DNA of 64,000 nt from Mangifera indica (GCF_011075055.1 NC_058145.1:15187894-15251893); one strand, 5' to 3'. Positions 39,116-52,149 are shown, counted from the stretch's first letter. The notes: generated by a model from the letters alone, not told the origin. Numbers and translations are program-made.

Positions 39116-42100
39116 ATGGCTCCTGTTTCATTGCCACCTGGTTTTCGGTTCCATCCAACGGATGAGGAGCTCGTGGTGTATTATCTCAAGAGGAAAATCA
39201 ATGGTCGAAGCATTGAATTAGAGATCATCCCTGAAGTTGATCTCTACAAGTGTGAGCCTTGGGACTTACCAGGTAATTCCTTTTTTATTTTTTCATGGTC
39301 TTCATGCTTTTGAGATCATTTTTTCAGAGACAGTTAAACAATTGTGTAGCTTGTCGGTTCCATACTTACAAATATAACAAATGAATTACACATAAATTAA
39401 GAAAAAGTTTTCTTATTATTAATATCAATATTTACCTAAAACTTATGTGGAGCACCTATCAACCATTCATTGAATATAGTTATTAAGAAGCTAGATATTA
39501 TAAGCAGAAGAAACTAATTTAATCAAAAGTTTAACTTTAAAATTTGCATAGTATTGAACCGTCTCCAACTCCTTTAGGAAATTGGTTGAATGTATGTTTC
39601 TGAAGCCAATAATATATTTTTTTGTAATCAGAGAATTCCGTCTAGATTAGTTGAACGAATAAACCTTATATCATAATAATTAGAGTCAGAACTATTACAT
39701 TAGATAAATTAAAATTTCACATACATGAAACAAACTCATACCCAAACTTTCTCTTTAGAAATTCTAATGTTCTATCAATTTTGTTAACTATTTTTTTTAA
39801 CTCAAAATTTTTGTGACATTATCTAATATCACTTTTTCTCTTTATGTATATTTTTATTTGTTTTTCTACATAAGATTTTTCATTTAATAATTTTTAGTAT
39901 TATAAATTATCTACTAAGGTCACAATATATTTTTAGTGGGTACAATTGCCAATTAAAATGAAATTTAATGGGAAATTCATATATTTTAACATTTTGTGGG
40001 TCAAGTGATCTCAATCGTCTTACTACAGCTACACCCTACTTTTTATGAAGTTGATATATATGACTTTTCTTTTTGTTTGATTTTTATTCTCATATATGTT
40101 TATCGAATCTAATTACAACATATCATGCTTTTATTATTAGCCAAATATCTTAAACTTTTGCATGAAATATCTCAAGTACAATCGGAACTATAAGAAAAAA
40201 AATCCTCACGAAGTATCCTCCTCGACCCTTGACTCTGTCTATGCCACAAAGATTTTTTTTTTTTTTTTCAATACAATTTCCTTCCTTTGCTTTCTCATGA
40301 GGCAATGTATAAAACAAGCTTCATGGAAGACCAAGTCAAAAAGTACGTGCCAATTAAAGTATTACTATGTTGCTAGGGCTGAGTTCTAAGCCACGTTTTG
40401 CTATCTTTTGTATATTTTAAATCATCCCTTAATATTCTAATTTATAAAAGTTCGTTTCTTCTGATATAGTCACTTTGGATCACTGTATAGTTTGCTTGGA
40501 ATAGAGGTTTCATAGTTTTTTTTTTTTTAAATGGATTTTCTATTATTTATCATGTTAATATTATGAATTATATCAATATGTCTTCATGCTCTCATTTCCA
40601 CTCAAAATATTTTCTTTTTCTTCAGTCACCAGTTTAAGCTAAAAATGGGAAGAATTTGATACATACCCTTTTGACTTTTTATGAATTTAAAGAGGTGAAT
40701 TAAAAATATATATGCAGGGAAGTCAATATTACCCAGCAAAGATCTGGAATGGTATTTCTTCAGTCCTCGTGATCGCAAATACCCCAATGGATCAAGGACG
40801 AATCGTGCAACCAAAGCTGGATATTGGAAGGCCACAGGAAAAGATAGAAAAGTGAACTCTCAGACTCGTTCTGTGGGCATGAAGAAAACCCTAGTTTACT
40901 ACAGAGGGAGAGCCCCCCATGGCATTCGAACTCATTGGGTTATGCATGAATATCGCCTTGATGAACGTGAATGTGAAACTGATACAGGCTTGCTGGTAAA
41001 CTTATTTTCGTTTTCCTTTAATTTTCCCAAACCCTTATAATTCTCTTACTTAATGGGAGAGAGTCAACAAGGGCTGAGTGAAGGCTTATGATTCCACTGA
41101 CATTAAAAGCGGTTGGTTATCATGATTTTATTTTTAAGTTTTACAAAACAAAACATGTTTATAGCTTACACACCATTAATCATGTGAAATGTATATACAT
41201 ATCTAACATTTGTTCAATGTTTTGGGGATATAGGATTTGTCTAGGGTGTTAGACCCCTCCTATTTTGTATCTATCTTAAGACAAAATTCTGTTTATTTCT
41301 TTTCCAGGATGCATATGCTCTTTGTCGTGTGTTCAAGAAGAGTGCAATTGCCCCGAAGGTTGGGGAGCATTATGCCGCTACAACTAGTAATCAAATGATG
41401 AATGAACATTCATCTGGGGAGATTGATTTATATACAGAGAGACGATGCAATGGATTTGAGAGCTCAGGTTATCCAATGGCATATGGAACATGTTTACCTA
41501 GCAATGCCAATGAACCACCCATTGATCTCAGTGGGACACAAGAGGAAAAGTGGACACAGTTCTTATCAGACGAGGCACTTGGCTACACAACTCCATTTTC
41601 AAACTGTGGAACCTCTTCATACCATCCTTCCAAGGTAAATTTTTTCACTCAAACAATTAATTTTCCATCGATGAATACTATTTATAGATCAATAATAAAA
41701 TAATTAATTAATTTGTTTACAGATTGATATAGCAATAGAGTGTGCAAAGCTGCAACATCGGCTCTCGCTGCCTCCATTGGAGGTGGAAGATTTTTCTCAA
41801 GGTTGCTATACAGACTTCAAAATGCAGCACTCGCACTCAACTTCCTCTCTGGGGGGAATTACAAATGAAGGAAATATACTGCAGGAAATTCTTTCAGTTT
41901 CTCATGCATCACAGCAACTCTTGAATCAATCAAACCTTCAAGATACATGGGGTGGAAATTACAGTGCCCATGTGGATGATTTTAGTTTTATAACTGGGGA
42001 AGATAATCACTATAATCCAAGTAATGTAATGAATTGTGTTAGATATAATGACAATTGGGGAGATCTGAATACAAAATCAATAGAAATCGGAGGCTTGGAT

Positions 42101-43119
42101 GAAGAAATCAGACCAGAGAGGATGGTAGAGAAATTGAGATGGGTAGGAATGTCCAACGAGGATTTAGAAAAGGTACGTACCTTAAAATTGTATTTACATG
42201 TGTACAAACATATTCATGCAACTTATGTGGTAGTATGTGATTCACTGATTTTGAAGTATAAATAATTACATCAACCAATCAGAAACTATCATTTAAATTT
42301 GAACATATATAATGTATCTGATGGATTATATGTATTTTGAATCCTTTATTACAGAGTTTAATGGAAGAACAGAAGATTGTTCCCGTAGAAAAGATTTCAA
42401 GTTTTAAAAGAACAGACGTAGGTGAAGCTCAAGGTATTAGTTATATATTATAGTTAAAGCAATAATTCCTTCTTTTCTATGTTGGCATAAAAATTTTCTG
42501 GTTTTCTCTATTGAAACGTTCCTTACCTTCAGGTGAAACTTCGCATAATAGTTGTTTGGGATTCAATGACTCAGAAATCAATGATTTTTCTCTTGAATTT
42601 ATCGACGATGAACCCAGTGGGAACAATCATGAAGACATTGCAGATGGATTTGCAAGCTCACCAAGCTTTGAGGTGGTGGAGGAAATTAAAGTGAATCATG
42701 GAATGTTTATTTCAACCCGCCAAGAAGCAGCCACATTCTTTCACCAAATAGTGCCTTCGCAGACGATTCAGGTCCACTTTAACCCGGTAGAGAAGGCAGA
42801 GACACAGTTTCCAAGGCATGAGAAACAAGGGAAATTCTTCAGAAAGTTCATTCATCTGTGGACGGGAATAGCTGTTGCAGTTGTGTGTGCGGTGGCATTT
42901 GATCTCTTAATGCTTCTTTTTCATGTTGGGAAAACGGAGAAATTGATGGATGAAGATTGCTCTAACAGTTTGAAGGGGATGAAAATATTGTCAGCTAGAG
43001 ATAAAGATTTCTCTGTTAATATAAGGAGTGGTGGGCGTCATTCTATGGTATTTTTGAAGAAGTTAGGGCTTTTTGTCACCATTTCCTTTGCTCTATGTAC
43101 CATGTGGGCAACAGTGTAG
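39116..43119 (+). CDS. NAC transcription factor with C-terminal membrane segments
   Basis: Six exons (39116-39272, 40718-40995, 41308-41634, 41723-42172, 42355-42433, 42533-43119) encode 625 residues. The NAC DNA-binding domain covers about residues 6-155, with [61 protein letters not shown] and [14 protein letters not shown] in order. The long C-terminal part is acidic and Ser/Asn-rich, typical of an activation region. Two hydrophobic stretches, 538-561 ([20 protein letters not shown]) and 605-624, suggest membrane tethering, as in NTL-type NAC factors released by proteolysis. The NAC domain is closest in my memory to the NAC028/045/086 group; that is a recollection, not a search. The codon at 39113 is TTG, so the ATG at 39116 is the start. 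Confidence 0.94.
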
Positions 43120-43399
43120 ATGTTGACATCCTTCTAACTGTAGTTGATAGTTTTGGGAAGGGATTAGATGAACCTTCTCCAAAATTGGAGGCTGACATCT
43201 TAATTAATTGACTGTGTTGTATACTGGTACCTATAATTGTTATTCATTGGATATTTTAATAAAAATTCGTATTTTATTTACTCAATGCAAACTGATATAA
43301 ATTCTGTCAACTTATGATTCTTTTCCATCTAGGATATTACACCCTTTGTGCTTCCTTCCTTTCTCCTTGAAACCTTGTGCTTACTGGCTTATAAAGAGC

Positions 43400-43861
43400 C
43401 AAAAAGCTCATTGATGGTTATAGTGTCCAGATCTTTGGACTCTTTAATAATGTCCACCTTTGAATTGAACTTGGCAGGCAAACTTGCAAGTACTTTCAGC
43501 ACTGCTACGTGCCTCTCCATGAATTTTCAAACTATCAATCTTTTTCATCTTCAAACTTTCAAACTCCCTTCTCAAAGTCACCAACTTTGGCTGATTTCAC
43601 CTTATCTGACCCCTCAAATTCAAGTTGAAGCATCTCGCAAACATTTTTGGCTTCATCTTCTATAAGAATTCTAAAAAATATGACCTCAATACGCCCACTT
43701 TGTGTGCAGGACTCCATCTTACAATTCTTCGTAAGCATCACAGAGAATATCCCATAAGCCATTGGCCTTAGCAAAATCTTCATTCGCTCAGCCCAATGCA
43801 TGTAGTGTTCCCTAGAAAAATACAATGCAGCAAGCATGGATGGTCCATGTGTATGGGCCAT
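43400..43861 (-). pseudogene. copia gag (UBN2-type) fragment
   Basis: Minus-strand translation gives gag landmarks such as EHYMHWAERMKILLRPM and EVIFFRILIEDEAKNVCEML followed by QLEFEGSDKVKSAKV, which match plant copia gag proteins in order. The frame is broken near 43560. No pol follows. It lies next to a primer-binding site and LTR remnant on the same strand. Confidence 0.75.
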
Positions 43862-43935
43862 GAATGTTGGTGTGGCTTTTCTTAGAACAGAGATAGTGTG
43901 TTAAGATTTTTTAAGGTCCCAAAAGAACTCATAAT

Positions 43936-43947
43936 GCTCTAATACCA
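43936..43947 (-). other. mutated tRNA-iMet primer-binding site
   Basis: The complement reads TGGTATTAGAGC, one C-to-T change from the common copia primer-binding site TGGTATCAGAGC. It lies upstream of the gag relic, as expected. Confidence 0.7.
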
Positions 43948-43951
43948 TCTA

Positions 43952-44150
43952 GCTTCAAGTTTTGCTAAAAACCAAAAAGAAGTTGCTATATTCATTCATG
44001 GCCAGAAAACACCTTTATATAGGAGTTGAACTTCAAAGTATGCGCACATAGTTGTGACTAATTCATACCTAGTTAAGATGAAGACTCTCAATAAATATTC
44101 AATACCTCAAACGTTTTTCTTATAAAATGATCTTTAAGTTATGTTAAACA
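43952..44150 (-). repeat. 5' LTR remnant of the copia relic
   Basis: It sits directly upstream of the primer-binding site in element orientation. In the complement it starts near TGTTTAACAT (44150) and contains a TATATAAAGG box (about 44018-44028). The matching 3' LTR was not found, so the outer boundary is tentative. Confidence 0.5.
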
Positions 44151-44776
44151 ATAACTACCAGTCTTTGTAAGGTTATGGGAAGATGGGAAAGGAAATGGCC
44201 TTTTTCGACTGACCATTGCGGATCAAGCATACTTTGTCCCACCCACCATGTAATTACAGCTTGTGAATGCACAGCCAAAAAAAATTGAGACCTGTGAACC
44301 ACAGCTGGATGAAACATTAAAAATGACAGCAAAAATGCAAGTGTTTAAACATATTCAAACTAAATCTAAATGAACCATGCGATTAAAATTAGCTTATCAA
44401 AGGAAGACAACTTATAGGATTTAGATCTAGATTTTTAATATTAAAGGAAGACAAGTTACAGTTTGAAGTGGCGGTGGTGGTGGTGCATAGCACATGGGGG
44501 CAGGACATGAAGGCAAGACAAAGAAGATAAGAGTGAAAAACAAAAAGAAAAGAGCTGACAAATAAGGCAAAGAAAGTTACATTGGTTCACGGGTCAGCAA
44601 CTGTTTCAATTCCATTAACAAAAAAGAACGTCTCACATGTCGACAAAATCATCAAATAATTCACATTTCCAAAACTTCTTTCTCTCTCACTCACGCCGAT
44701 TCTGTATGCTAGGGTGAAGAGGGTTACAGAGAGTAGATAAAAAGTAGGTTTTGTTTGGAGCTTCTTCAGTAAAAGC

Positions 44777-47700
44777 ATGTTTTCTTCTTCTTCTGCTTCT
44801 TGGAAGTTTCAGCTGGTTGTTTTGTTGTTAAGTTGTGGATGGTTTAGAGGTGGGAATGGTGATATATCAAAAGTGGAAGATGCCCAGAATTTCCATGTAT
44901 ATTATGGACAAACCTTCAAAGTTATCAAGAATTCTGTCGATGGCCGGAGCTACCTTCTCATCCAGGTACCTTTTTTCTACCGTATTTTAATTACCTCAAG
45001 AGGAGGTACATTTTAGCTAATTTGATGCAGCATATGAAGACAACTTGAGAGGGAATTAGGGAGATGTGAATTTAATTATATTTATTGGATGAGAATAGTG
45101 GTTACAATACAATATTGGTTCTGGTACCTACTATTTGTAGGTAATAAAATATATTTAAATTAACAGTAAATATAAAAACACTTTTTCTTAACAAGAAAAT
45201 TTTATTTGGGTCGGAGCCGATGCATTCGGATGAAACCCAGGCCTAGTAAAATATAAAAACATTAGGTTATTAGCAAAATAAAACTACTTATATGTCCAAT
45301 CTATGAAAATACTTTTAATGTGCCATGTATTGTTACAAAATAGACCTTAGGAAGCCGGTGCAATCTGTTTTAAGATGGCCCTTACAGTCCTGGACCATAT
45401 ATGGCCCTTTTATCGGAACTCGGCCCAAAATGATACTGTCTAGCTGTTAGGAAAAATAATAAAAAAATTATATTATATATTTTTATTTTATAATTTAAAT
45501 ATATAATTAAATAATTTTAAATTAAAAATAAAATAATATATAACCATATAATAATACATATTTTATATATATAATTATATATAAAAAATATATTTTTACC
45601 ATTGTTTTTTAAAATAACATATTTTTCAAACTCTCCCCATTTTAGATATCAATTTTGCTTGGTTAAAGGGTATTTAATCTTTTACATTTCTCCTTCTCTG
45701 CCGTCTCCCTGTTCTTCCTCTCCCTTTTCCTATCAGTCCTCCTCTCTTTCGTATTCTATTCCCTTTTCCTTCTTCCCTCTTCTCTTGTGTTCCGTAGCTT
45801 GGATTTTGGATGAGTATTTTTTGTGGTGGAGAGAGTGAAGTCATCATGAGTGTTGGCAGTGGCCGGGGTGGTGTGTGGCTGCAAGGTAGGTGCCACTTGC
45901 TCATCGTAATTTGTGGAGGCATTGATGGTTGGTATTTTGTAGTTCGTGACGGTGAGTTAGTGGTGGAAGGATGGGGTCAATAGTGGTGTTGGTAATGACA
46001 GTTGTAATATATGGGTGATTGGTGTTGGTGGCGATGGTGGGGGCAGTGTGGTGGCAGTGTATGGAATTCGTTGGCTTTGGAAGTAGCAAAATATTCATAG
46101 TGGTGGTGGTGGAATATATAAACAATTTTTATGCCTTTCGTCAAGAAATCAATTTTTATTTCACCAAGTTAATTACTTGAAATTGGGGATGAGTGTTAAT
46201 TAAATTCAGTCTCCCTCCAACTGGATTAAATTAAACAGAACAACTCAAGAATGGCAGAAAGAACAAAGTATTGCACCACCAGAATCAAATCCTTTGTCGT
46301 TCCATTGTCAAACTATTCAGTCGATACTGATTTCTTTCCAGGTATCAACTCAATTGAATCAAGACTCTCAATAATGTCAGTTTTCTCTTTATTATTAATT
46401 TATGGCCTTCTCTAACTCCTTTTCCTTTTTTTTTTTAAATAATAAATCGATCAGTTTCCTTTTTCGAGGTAAGGACCACGACCTTCTGTACCGATGAAAT
46501 TATAAATGGTTTTACTTCATTTATCATAAACACTTGATTAAATTCTTTCTGTCCACAGCTACTAGGATTGTTAGAGAGCATGAAGGGCATTACATCGAGC
46601 TCATTGGCTTCAGAATGTGTAATGAAATTGTACCAAGGAGGACAGATAGACATAATCAACAAAACTGAGCCACAGCAACTTTCACAATATGCAGCCTTTT
46701 TCACTAGCCTGAGCGAGCAGGCACAAGCCTGCAATTTCGTGAATTTTGGTTCTCTTAGGGAGGATTATCCTCTTCAGGTAATCACCCATCAAGTCAGTTT
46801 AGACAAATAAAATAAAAATATGGCAACATTTTTTTTATTAATAATCTTTTTTTTTTTCCCCATAATTTGTAAATATAACAGCGAGCAGAGTGGATAAAGT
46901 TTCTGGGAGTTTTTGCAAACGTTGAAAGGAGAGCTAACCAAGTATACAGTGCAGTAAGTATACATTTACAAACAAATCTTATTAACTTGTTTGTATAATT
47001 TGATGGTGGTGAAATAATTTTTTTATAAGTATAATTTTATTTATTAATTAAAGGGATACATTTACTAAAAAGTGTTTGATAGTATATTTTTGCAGGTGAA
47101 AACAAATTACTTGTGCCTGAATAAATTAGCAGCAAGCAAGACACAATCATTCAAACCAATTGTTGCTTGGATGGAGCTAAATAATGTTTGTAGCTATAAA
47201 AAAATATATAAATATGTATTTCTTTGTCATGAAATAATATTTTGCCATTGGAGAAACACTAACACATGTTTTTAATTGAATTACTTGTATTTTCAGCAGG
47301 GTATATGGTCTTTTACTCAGGAAACTTTCAAGTTGAAGGTACAATACAAACTCAATCTTCAGTTTTTATATGGAAGCATATAAATTAATTTTACCTCACA
47401 TGGCTCAGATTTATTATTTTCCTTTTTTTTTTTTTTCATTTTTCATGTATTAAATGGGAAGAACAGTTTGTGGAAGATGCAGGTGGAGAAAATGTGGATA
47501 ACTCTATCAACATGAAGACTTTTAACATCTCCAATCCTGATGATTTGGATGAATTGCATGCCATTCTTTGTGTAAGTTTTTTAGATTAAACTTAAACCAA
47601 TTTTTCATCAATTTTAAGGTTTTATCCCATACATCTTCTTGCGGGTTTATTAATTCTTAAATTTACTCGCAGTTTTAAAAAGCTATTAAAAAAATCTCTT

Positions 47701-48332
47701 ATAGTTTTGAGTATCCAATTGAGTAATATTGTGTTTATAAAATTTAGACAGTGGATGTTGTAATCGACGGAACGTATACTTCCGATCCGGTGAATTACAA
47801 TCTATCTACATTTCTCAAAAATATTGATGGCCAAGATAATTTCTGCTTTGCTTTCATTACAAATCAAAGCTTATGGAGATATGATAAAAGAATTCAAAAT
47901 AACTCAATCACCCTTGGTAAGTATCTTTCATTTCATTTTTTTGTTATATAATTAATTTTCTTTTTTCCATTTTCTTTTATTACTTATTATTATAATTTTT
48001 GCATCATTTTTGTGCATTTTAAAACTGAAGATTGGTATAATGGGGCTGTGGCCCAACCTCAACTGGTATTAGCAGATCTCATTGAAGCTGTATTTCCTAC
48101 TGGAAATTACACCACCACATTCTTTAGAAACATTGCAAAGGTATTTAATTAATTTTCTAAAAATAATTCCAAGTTTATTTTACCATTTCATAGAATGTAA
48201 CATAATATAAGATTTTTTTATGTGTAATTATTTTATATTATGCAGGGAGAAGGTGTTGTAAATATTGATGCTAGCATGTGTGATAGGGAAATTTCCATTG
48301 CAATGGAGCCAACAATTATTCCTTGCCAATAG
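44777..48332 (+). CDS. secreted protein resembling class III periplasmic binding proteins
   Basis: Eleven exons: 44777-44965, 46239-46341, 46455-46468, 46559-46777, 46882-46953, 47096-47185, 47300-47338 (or 47297), 47467-47571, 47748-47916, 48031-48140, 48246-48332. They encode 398 residues. An N-terminal signal peptide ([16 protein letters not shown]) is followed by a globular region with no further membrane segment. Layout and motifs recall bacterial siderophore, heme or cobalamin binding proteins: [11 protein letters not shown] near a helix [39 protein letters not shown], and [16 protein letters not shown]. Plants are known to encode such proteins, but I cannot name a tested ligand. The third exon is only 14 nt and exon 7 has a CAGCAG tandem acceptor. 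It is convergent with the ALIS gene, 358 bp away. Confidence 0.85.
45475..45602. repeat. AT-rich palindromic MITE in intron 1
   Basis: The palindrome has the shared core AATTTTAAATTAAAAATAAA and arms rich in TATATA. It is part of the family at 23440, 37828 and 38058. Confidence 0.5.
46455..46468 (+). other. 14-nt microexon
   Basis: The sequence between AG (46453-46454) and GT (46469-46470) is TTTCCTTTTTCGAG. With the last base of the preceding exon (G at 46341) it encodes VSFFE, and the frame then continues correctly into exon 4 (LLGLLESMK). Without it the phase of exon 2 does not match exon 4. Confidence 0.85.
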
Positions 48333-48690
48333 CAACATACATTAATTATTATCATCTTAATATTTTCCTATGGATTTTCCAGAACTTTACATGAATGATT
48401 CCTGGTAAAAGATATCGATGCCAGAAAATGTTTGAATCTTTTGTTTTCTGAAAACTGTTCTATAAAACATTCGTTGATTACAAGTAAAAAGACAAAATAA
48501 TACAAATGAAATGCAACCAAGCTTAAAATATGCCGCATAATGATATTTGTTAAAATTTTTATACTGTGTAACATTTCTCTGGCAAAAATTACTACAAGAT
48601 TCGATTTAGTTCGACTAGGAAAGTTACACAATCCAACAGATACGATTGATGAACTGCACAAACTGGGAAATATTTTATAACAATCCTAAT

Positions 48691-51600
48691 CTACCTATCT
48701 GCTGAGTCTCTATTCCAGGATAAGTATGTTGGATCCCCAAGAGGCCTACACAAAACACAAAACCATCTCAAATGAATAATGCCATAATTTACAACAGACC
48801 ATGAGCAAGACAAGAAGGTTTATGGTCAAAGAAACTAATTATCATCACCAGAAACAAGAAGACATTAATTTGAGTTAGCAAAGTCTGTTAAATATGTGCT
48901 GATGTCATGACTCTCGTACAAGAGTACCGAAATGGAAACACAAATCATTATGCAAAGCAATTCTGAGCCAATTCTATTTCTGACTTCATTTCATGTTCAT
49001 CAGATCGATAGAATGTATTGTACATAATGCAATCTGAGGTGTAAAACCAAATGCTAAGGCTTAGTGCAGTGCAAAGATAGTGTAGTGAACATCACAGATT
49101 AGGATGAGATATTTTTGAAGAATTTTTTAGACTAATTTTTCTTTTAGGGTGGAAATATTTTCTAGAGAAGATTTTCAAATATAAAATTTATTTGCCTCAT
49201 GTGATTGATAATTTGAAATCAGTATGAGTTTGGACCATTAACTCACCGTGGCTTGGCCACATACACAATAATGAAGGATATTGCCAAGCACAGGCAAAGT
49301 CCACCAACCGCAAGATATGCTACGCCCAGAAAATCATTTTTCCCACCAATCCAACTTGTGGTCGAAAGAACCAGCTTTTTTTTACCCCCAAAACTGTAAG
49401 TGTTATAATTGTTCTGGATTACAACTGTAACTTGGTCATTGACTTGAAGATCTACCTCTATTTTCCCGTATAGTTTTCTAAAAGTTGGCAATGCTGCAGT
49501 ACGCATCCAAACCATAAGATCGTCTTGTTCGCTCAACTGTTATATGCAAAACACTAATGAGATACTTTTTCTTTCTAATTAATGAAAAAAGGAAAACAAT
49601 TTAAAAAGCAGTAATATCAAAAGAAAGTATAAAGCTAAGAATAAGGAATACTCACTGGTATGCTAGAATTGAGTTTTCCACCTCCAATCAAATCTCCATC
49701 CTGGAAATTTTTGGGATAGACATCAGACCCAAATTTATGCCCTTTGTCACTTTTCCAGGCTATGCCCTTCTTGCTAACCTCTAGCACCTTGTTTTTCACT
49801 GAGAACCCATATGTGTCATTGAACAAACTCCATGCAATAAGGCCACAAGGAACAATTGGGGAACCTTTTGATGTGGCCTCAGGAGCACAGTCTTTTGTAT
49901 TACCCTCATATTGCCTAAACCGCAATTGTTTGTCACTTCGACTTTTAACATATCTGAAAGCAATTTTTACAATTCAAATTAAGAGAAGGTTAAAAAATAT
50001 ATAAAAGCTTAGTATGAAATGTTGACAGGATGAAAAATTAAAAAATATATTGAAGTAAAAAGGTTCCACTTAAGAGAAAAATGAAAAATTACTATAAATA
50101 AAAGTCTACTTTACAAATTTATGAAAAATTTAATTTCAATATGTATTTAAGCAAAACAGGAATGGAAAGTTGTTCCAAGGTAATTTTAGATTCTCAAATG
50201 AAATTATAAATTATGCTTACAATGCATTAATTGAACAAAATCTGTTATAATCTAATTTCAATTCAGGAAATCATCTTGACTGTTTGTCAACTTCATCTCC
50301 AGACTCTTTTATATATACAAGGCAACATATAGTTTTGACATGCATATTTATTCAACTTTTCATTTCAAACAGCTTGAAGAGTACCAAATTAGTTTAATAG
50401 AAGAGAAAAAGAGAAAAAGAGTTACAAAAGTCAGAACTTAATAATAAAAATTCTCAACCAACTCAGGCCTCTGCGTTTGATAACTATGCTGCAATTTTTG
50501 GCTTCTTTGAACGAAAATTTAGGATGGCTAGGAATTCAGTAATCTGGTATGCCACCCCTCACCGTCCAATTTGGAGCTTTAGGAGTAACAGGATTAAATA
50601 TGCTGTCGAGGGAGAGAATTTCTTTAACTAAGCCTGTGGTTCTGTTCTGGAGATCAGTTTTGAGCTCATCGTCTTAAGCAAATTGCAATGTTCATTATGC
50701 TTCGCTTTTCAAATTTTCAGTATTCTCACAATTTCAGGAGTGAAAACAGTTTTGTTTGGTTCCTTCAGCTTATGTCATCCCATTCATGCTCCCTATGTCT
50801 ATGACCACAAGTAGTTTCTTCAAAATTTATTAGCTTAGAAGAAGCCTATGAAATTTTTTCACCTAAACAATTCTCACTTTCAAAGTATATATTACACATA
50901 TTTATATGTTGTAAGTACAGAATCAGATGAAACAAAGGTATGACATCCTAAATCAAGGTTTTCTCAGTTTATTAATGATTAAATTAACAGCCAACTCCTC
51001 CATGATAGTCATCAATTTTACAATCACCAATTTCAAGAGATGTTTAAACATCAAAATTCAGAATTAGGACTTCCACGGAAGAGAAAGTAATCTCAATGAG
51101 TAGGCTTACGAAGAAGAAGTAATTTTTTATAACCACATGCATTCACAAAAAATATAGAAAAAAAATTGTTACAACATCAGAACTCTCAACAATGTAGAAC
51201 TATCCAAACAATTGCACATAAAGTACAAACAGATTCTGCGTACCTACGATGATTCTGGTAAAAGTTATCAAGCTGATAATAGATAAAAACAGGACTTTTC
51301 ATTTGCTTAGTGACCTGTAACATATCAAGTCGATGCACAGAAGAAAAAGTCAATAAGACATAATCTAAAATGAAGAATAAACCTAAAAATTCTTGAGAAA
51401 AAAAGGACTAACAGTCAAACTCCTAGTGCAGGTCTTGTTAGTGGCAGTGCTTTGGATATATGCAATCACATTTGAGGAATAATTAGATGGAACACAATCA
51501 ACATCATATCTATCCACAATTTCCACCACCTGCATATCAAATAAATAAAGAAACCATAGTTTAATGTTTAATATCTATCATTTCCGAAGTTGCAAATGAA

Positions 51601-52019
51601 AATAAATTCAATAAAATATAATCTAGATTAAAATATTACACTTTCTGATGCAAACAATGAAAAGAGGCCAACTGGGATGAAGATGACACCGACAGTAGTA
51701 AATACCATAATCACCTGAAACCGCATTACAAGAAATTCAGAAAATAATCAAAGAAAATATATTAAATAGATAATATATTTTAATCCATACATGTCGGGGT
51801 GTTAGAATTGGTTTGCATGCCGGAAGCTCTTGCTGTGTAAACTTAGAATCTGACAACAACAACAGCAAATATATATATATATTAAAAATCAAATTCCCAA
51901 GCAAAACCCAGAAAAAGATGAAAGAAACGGGAAAAATCACATTGGGGTTTCCTGGTTTTGGAAGAAGAAGAATTTGAAGGAGCATTTTCGCCTCCAGAAC
52001 TGGTTGATCCTCCCTTCAT
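48691..52019 (-). CDS. ALIS: ALA-interacting subunit (LEM3/CDC50 family)
   Basis: This is the beta subunit of P4-type ATPases (ALA lipid flippases). It is needed for ER exit and activity of the pump, which moves phospholipids across endomembranes and the plasma membrane. Eight exons (51941-52019, 51791-51849, 51640-51714, 51413-51529, 51244-51314, 49656-49953, 49247-49536, 48691-48745) encode 347 residues. Two membrane helices lie at about 47-68 and 302-326. Between them is a large lumenal loop with conserved cysteines ([33 protein letters not shown]) and N-glycosylation sequons (NYS, NKT, NDT, NSS). The N-terminal tail is short and serine-rich ([18 protein letters not shown]). The start at 52019 gives the typical tail. 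Intron 5 is about 1.3 kb. No defect was seen. Confidence 0.95.
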
Positions 52020-52149
52020 CTTCAACAAAAATAAAAATGAAAGAGTTTGAGACTAACGTGTCCGTTACCGATTTTTTTGGCTGTCTATTTTTATGTAAAA
52101 AAGAAAAAGGAAAGAAAAACAAAAACTGTTTGTTGATATAGAAAGAATG

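Larger units (their letters stand above)
43120..44776. other. intergenic region with copia relic
   Basis: The NAC 3' end has a possible poly-A signal (AATAAAAA at about 43257). A copia relic follows at 43400-44150. The remaining 44151-44776 is the likely promoter of the next gene and contains a GGTGGTGGT run near 44470. Confidence 0.5.
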
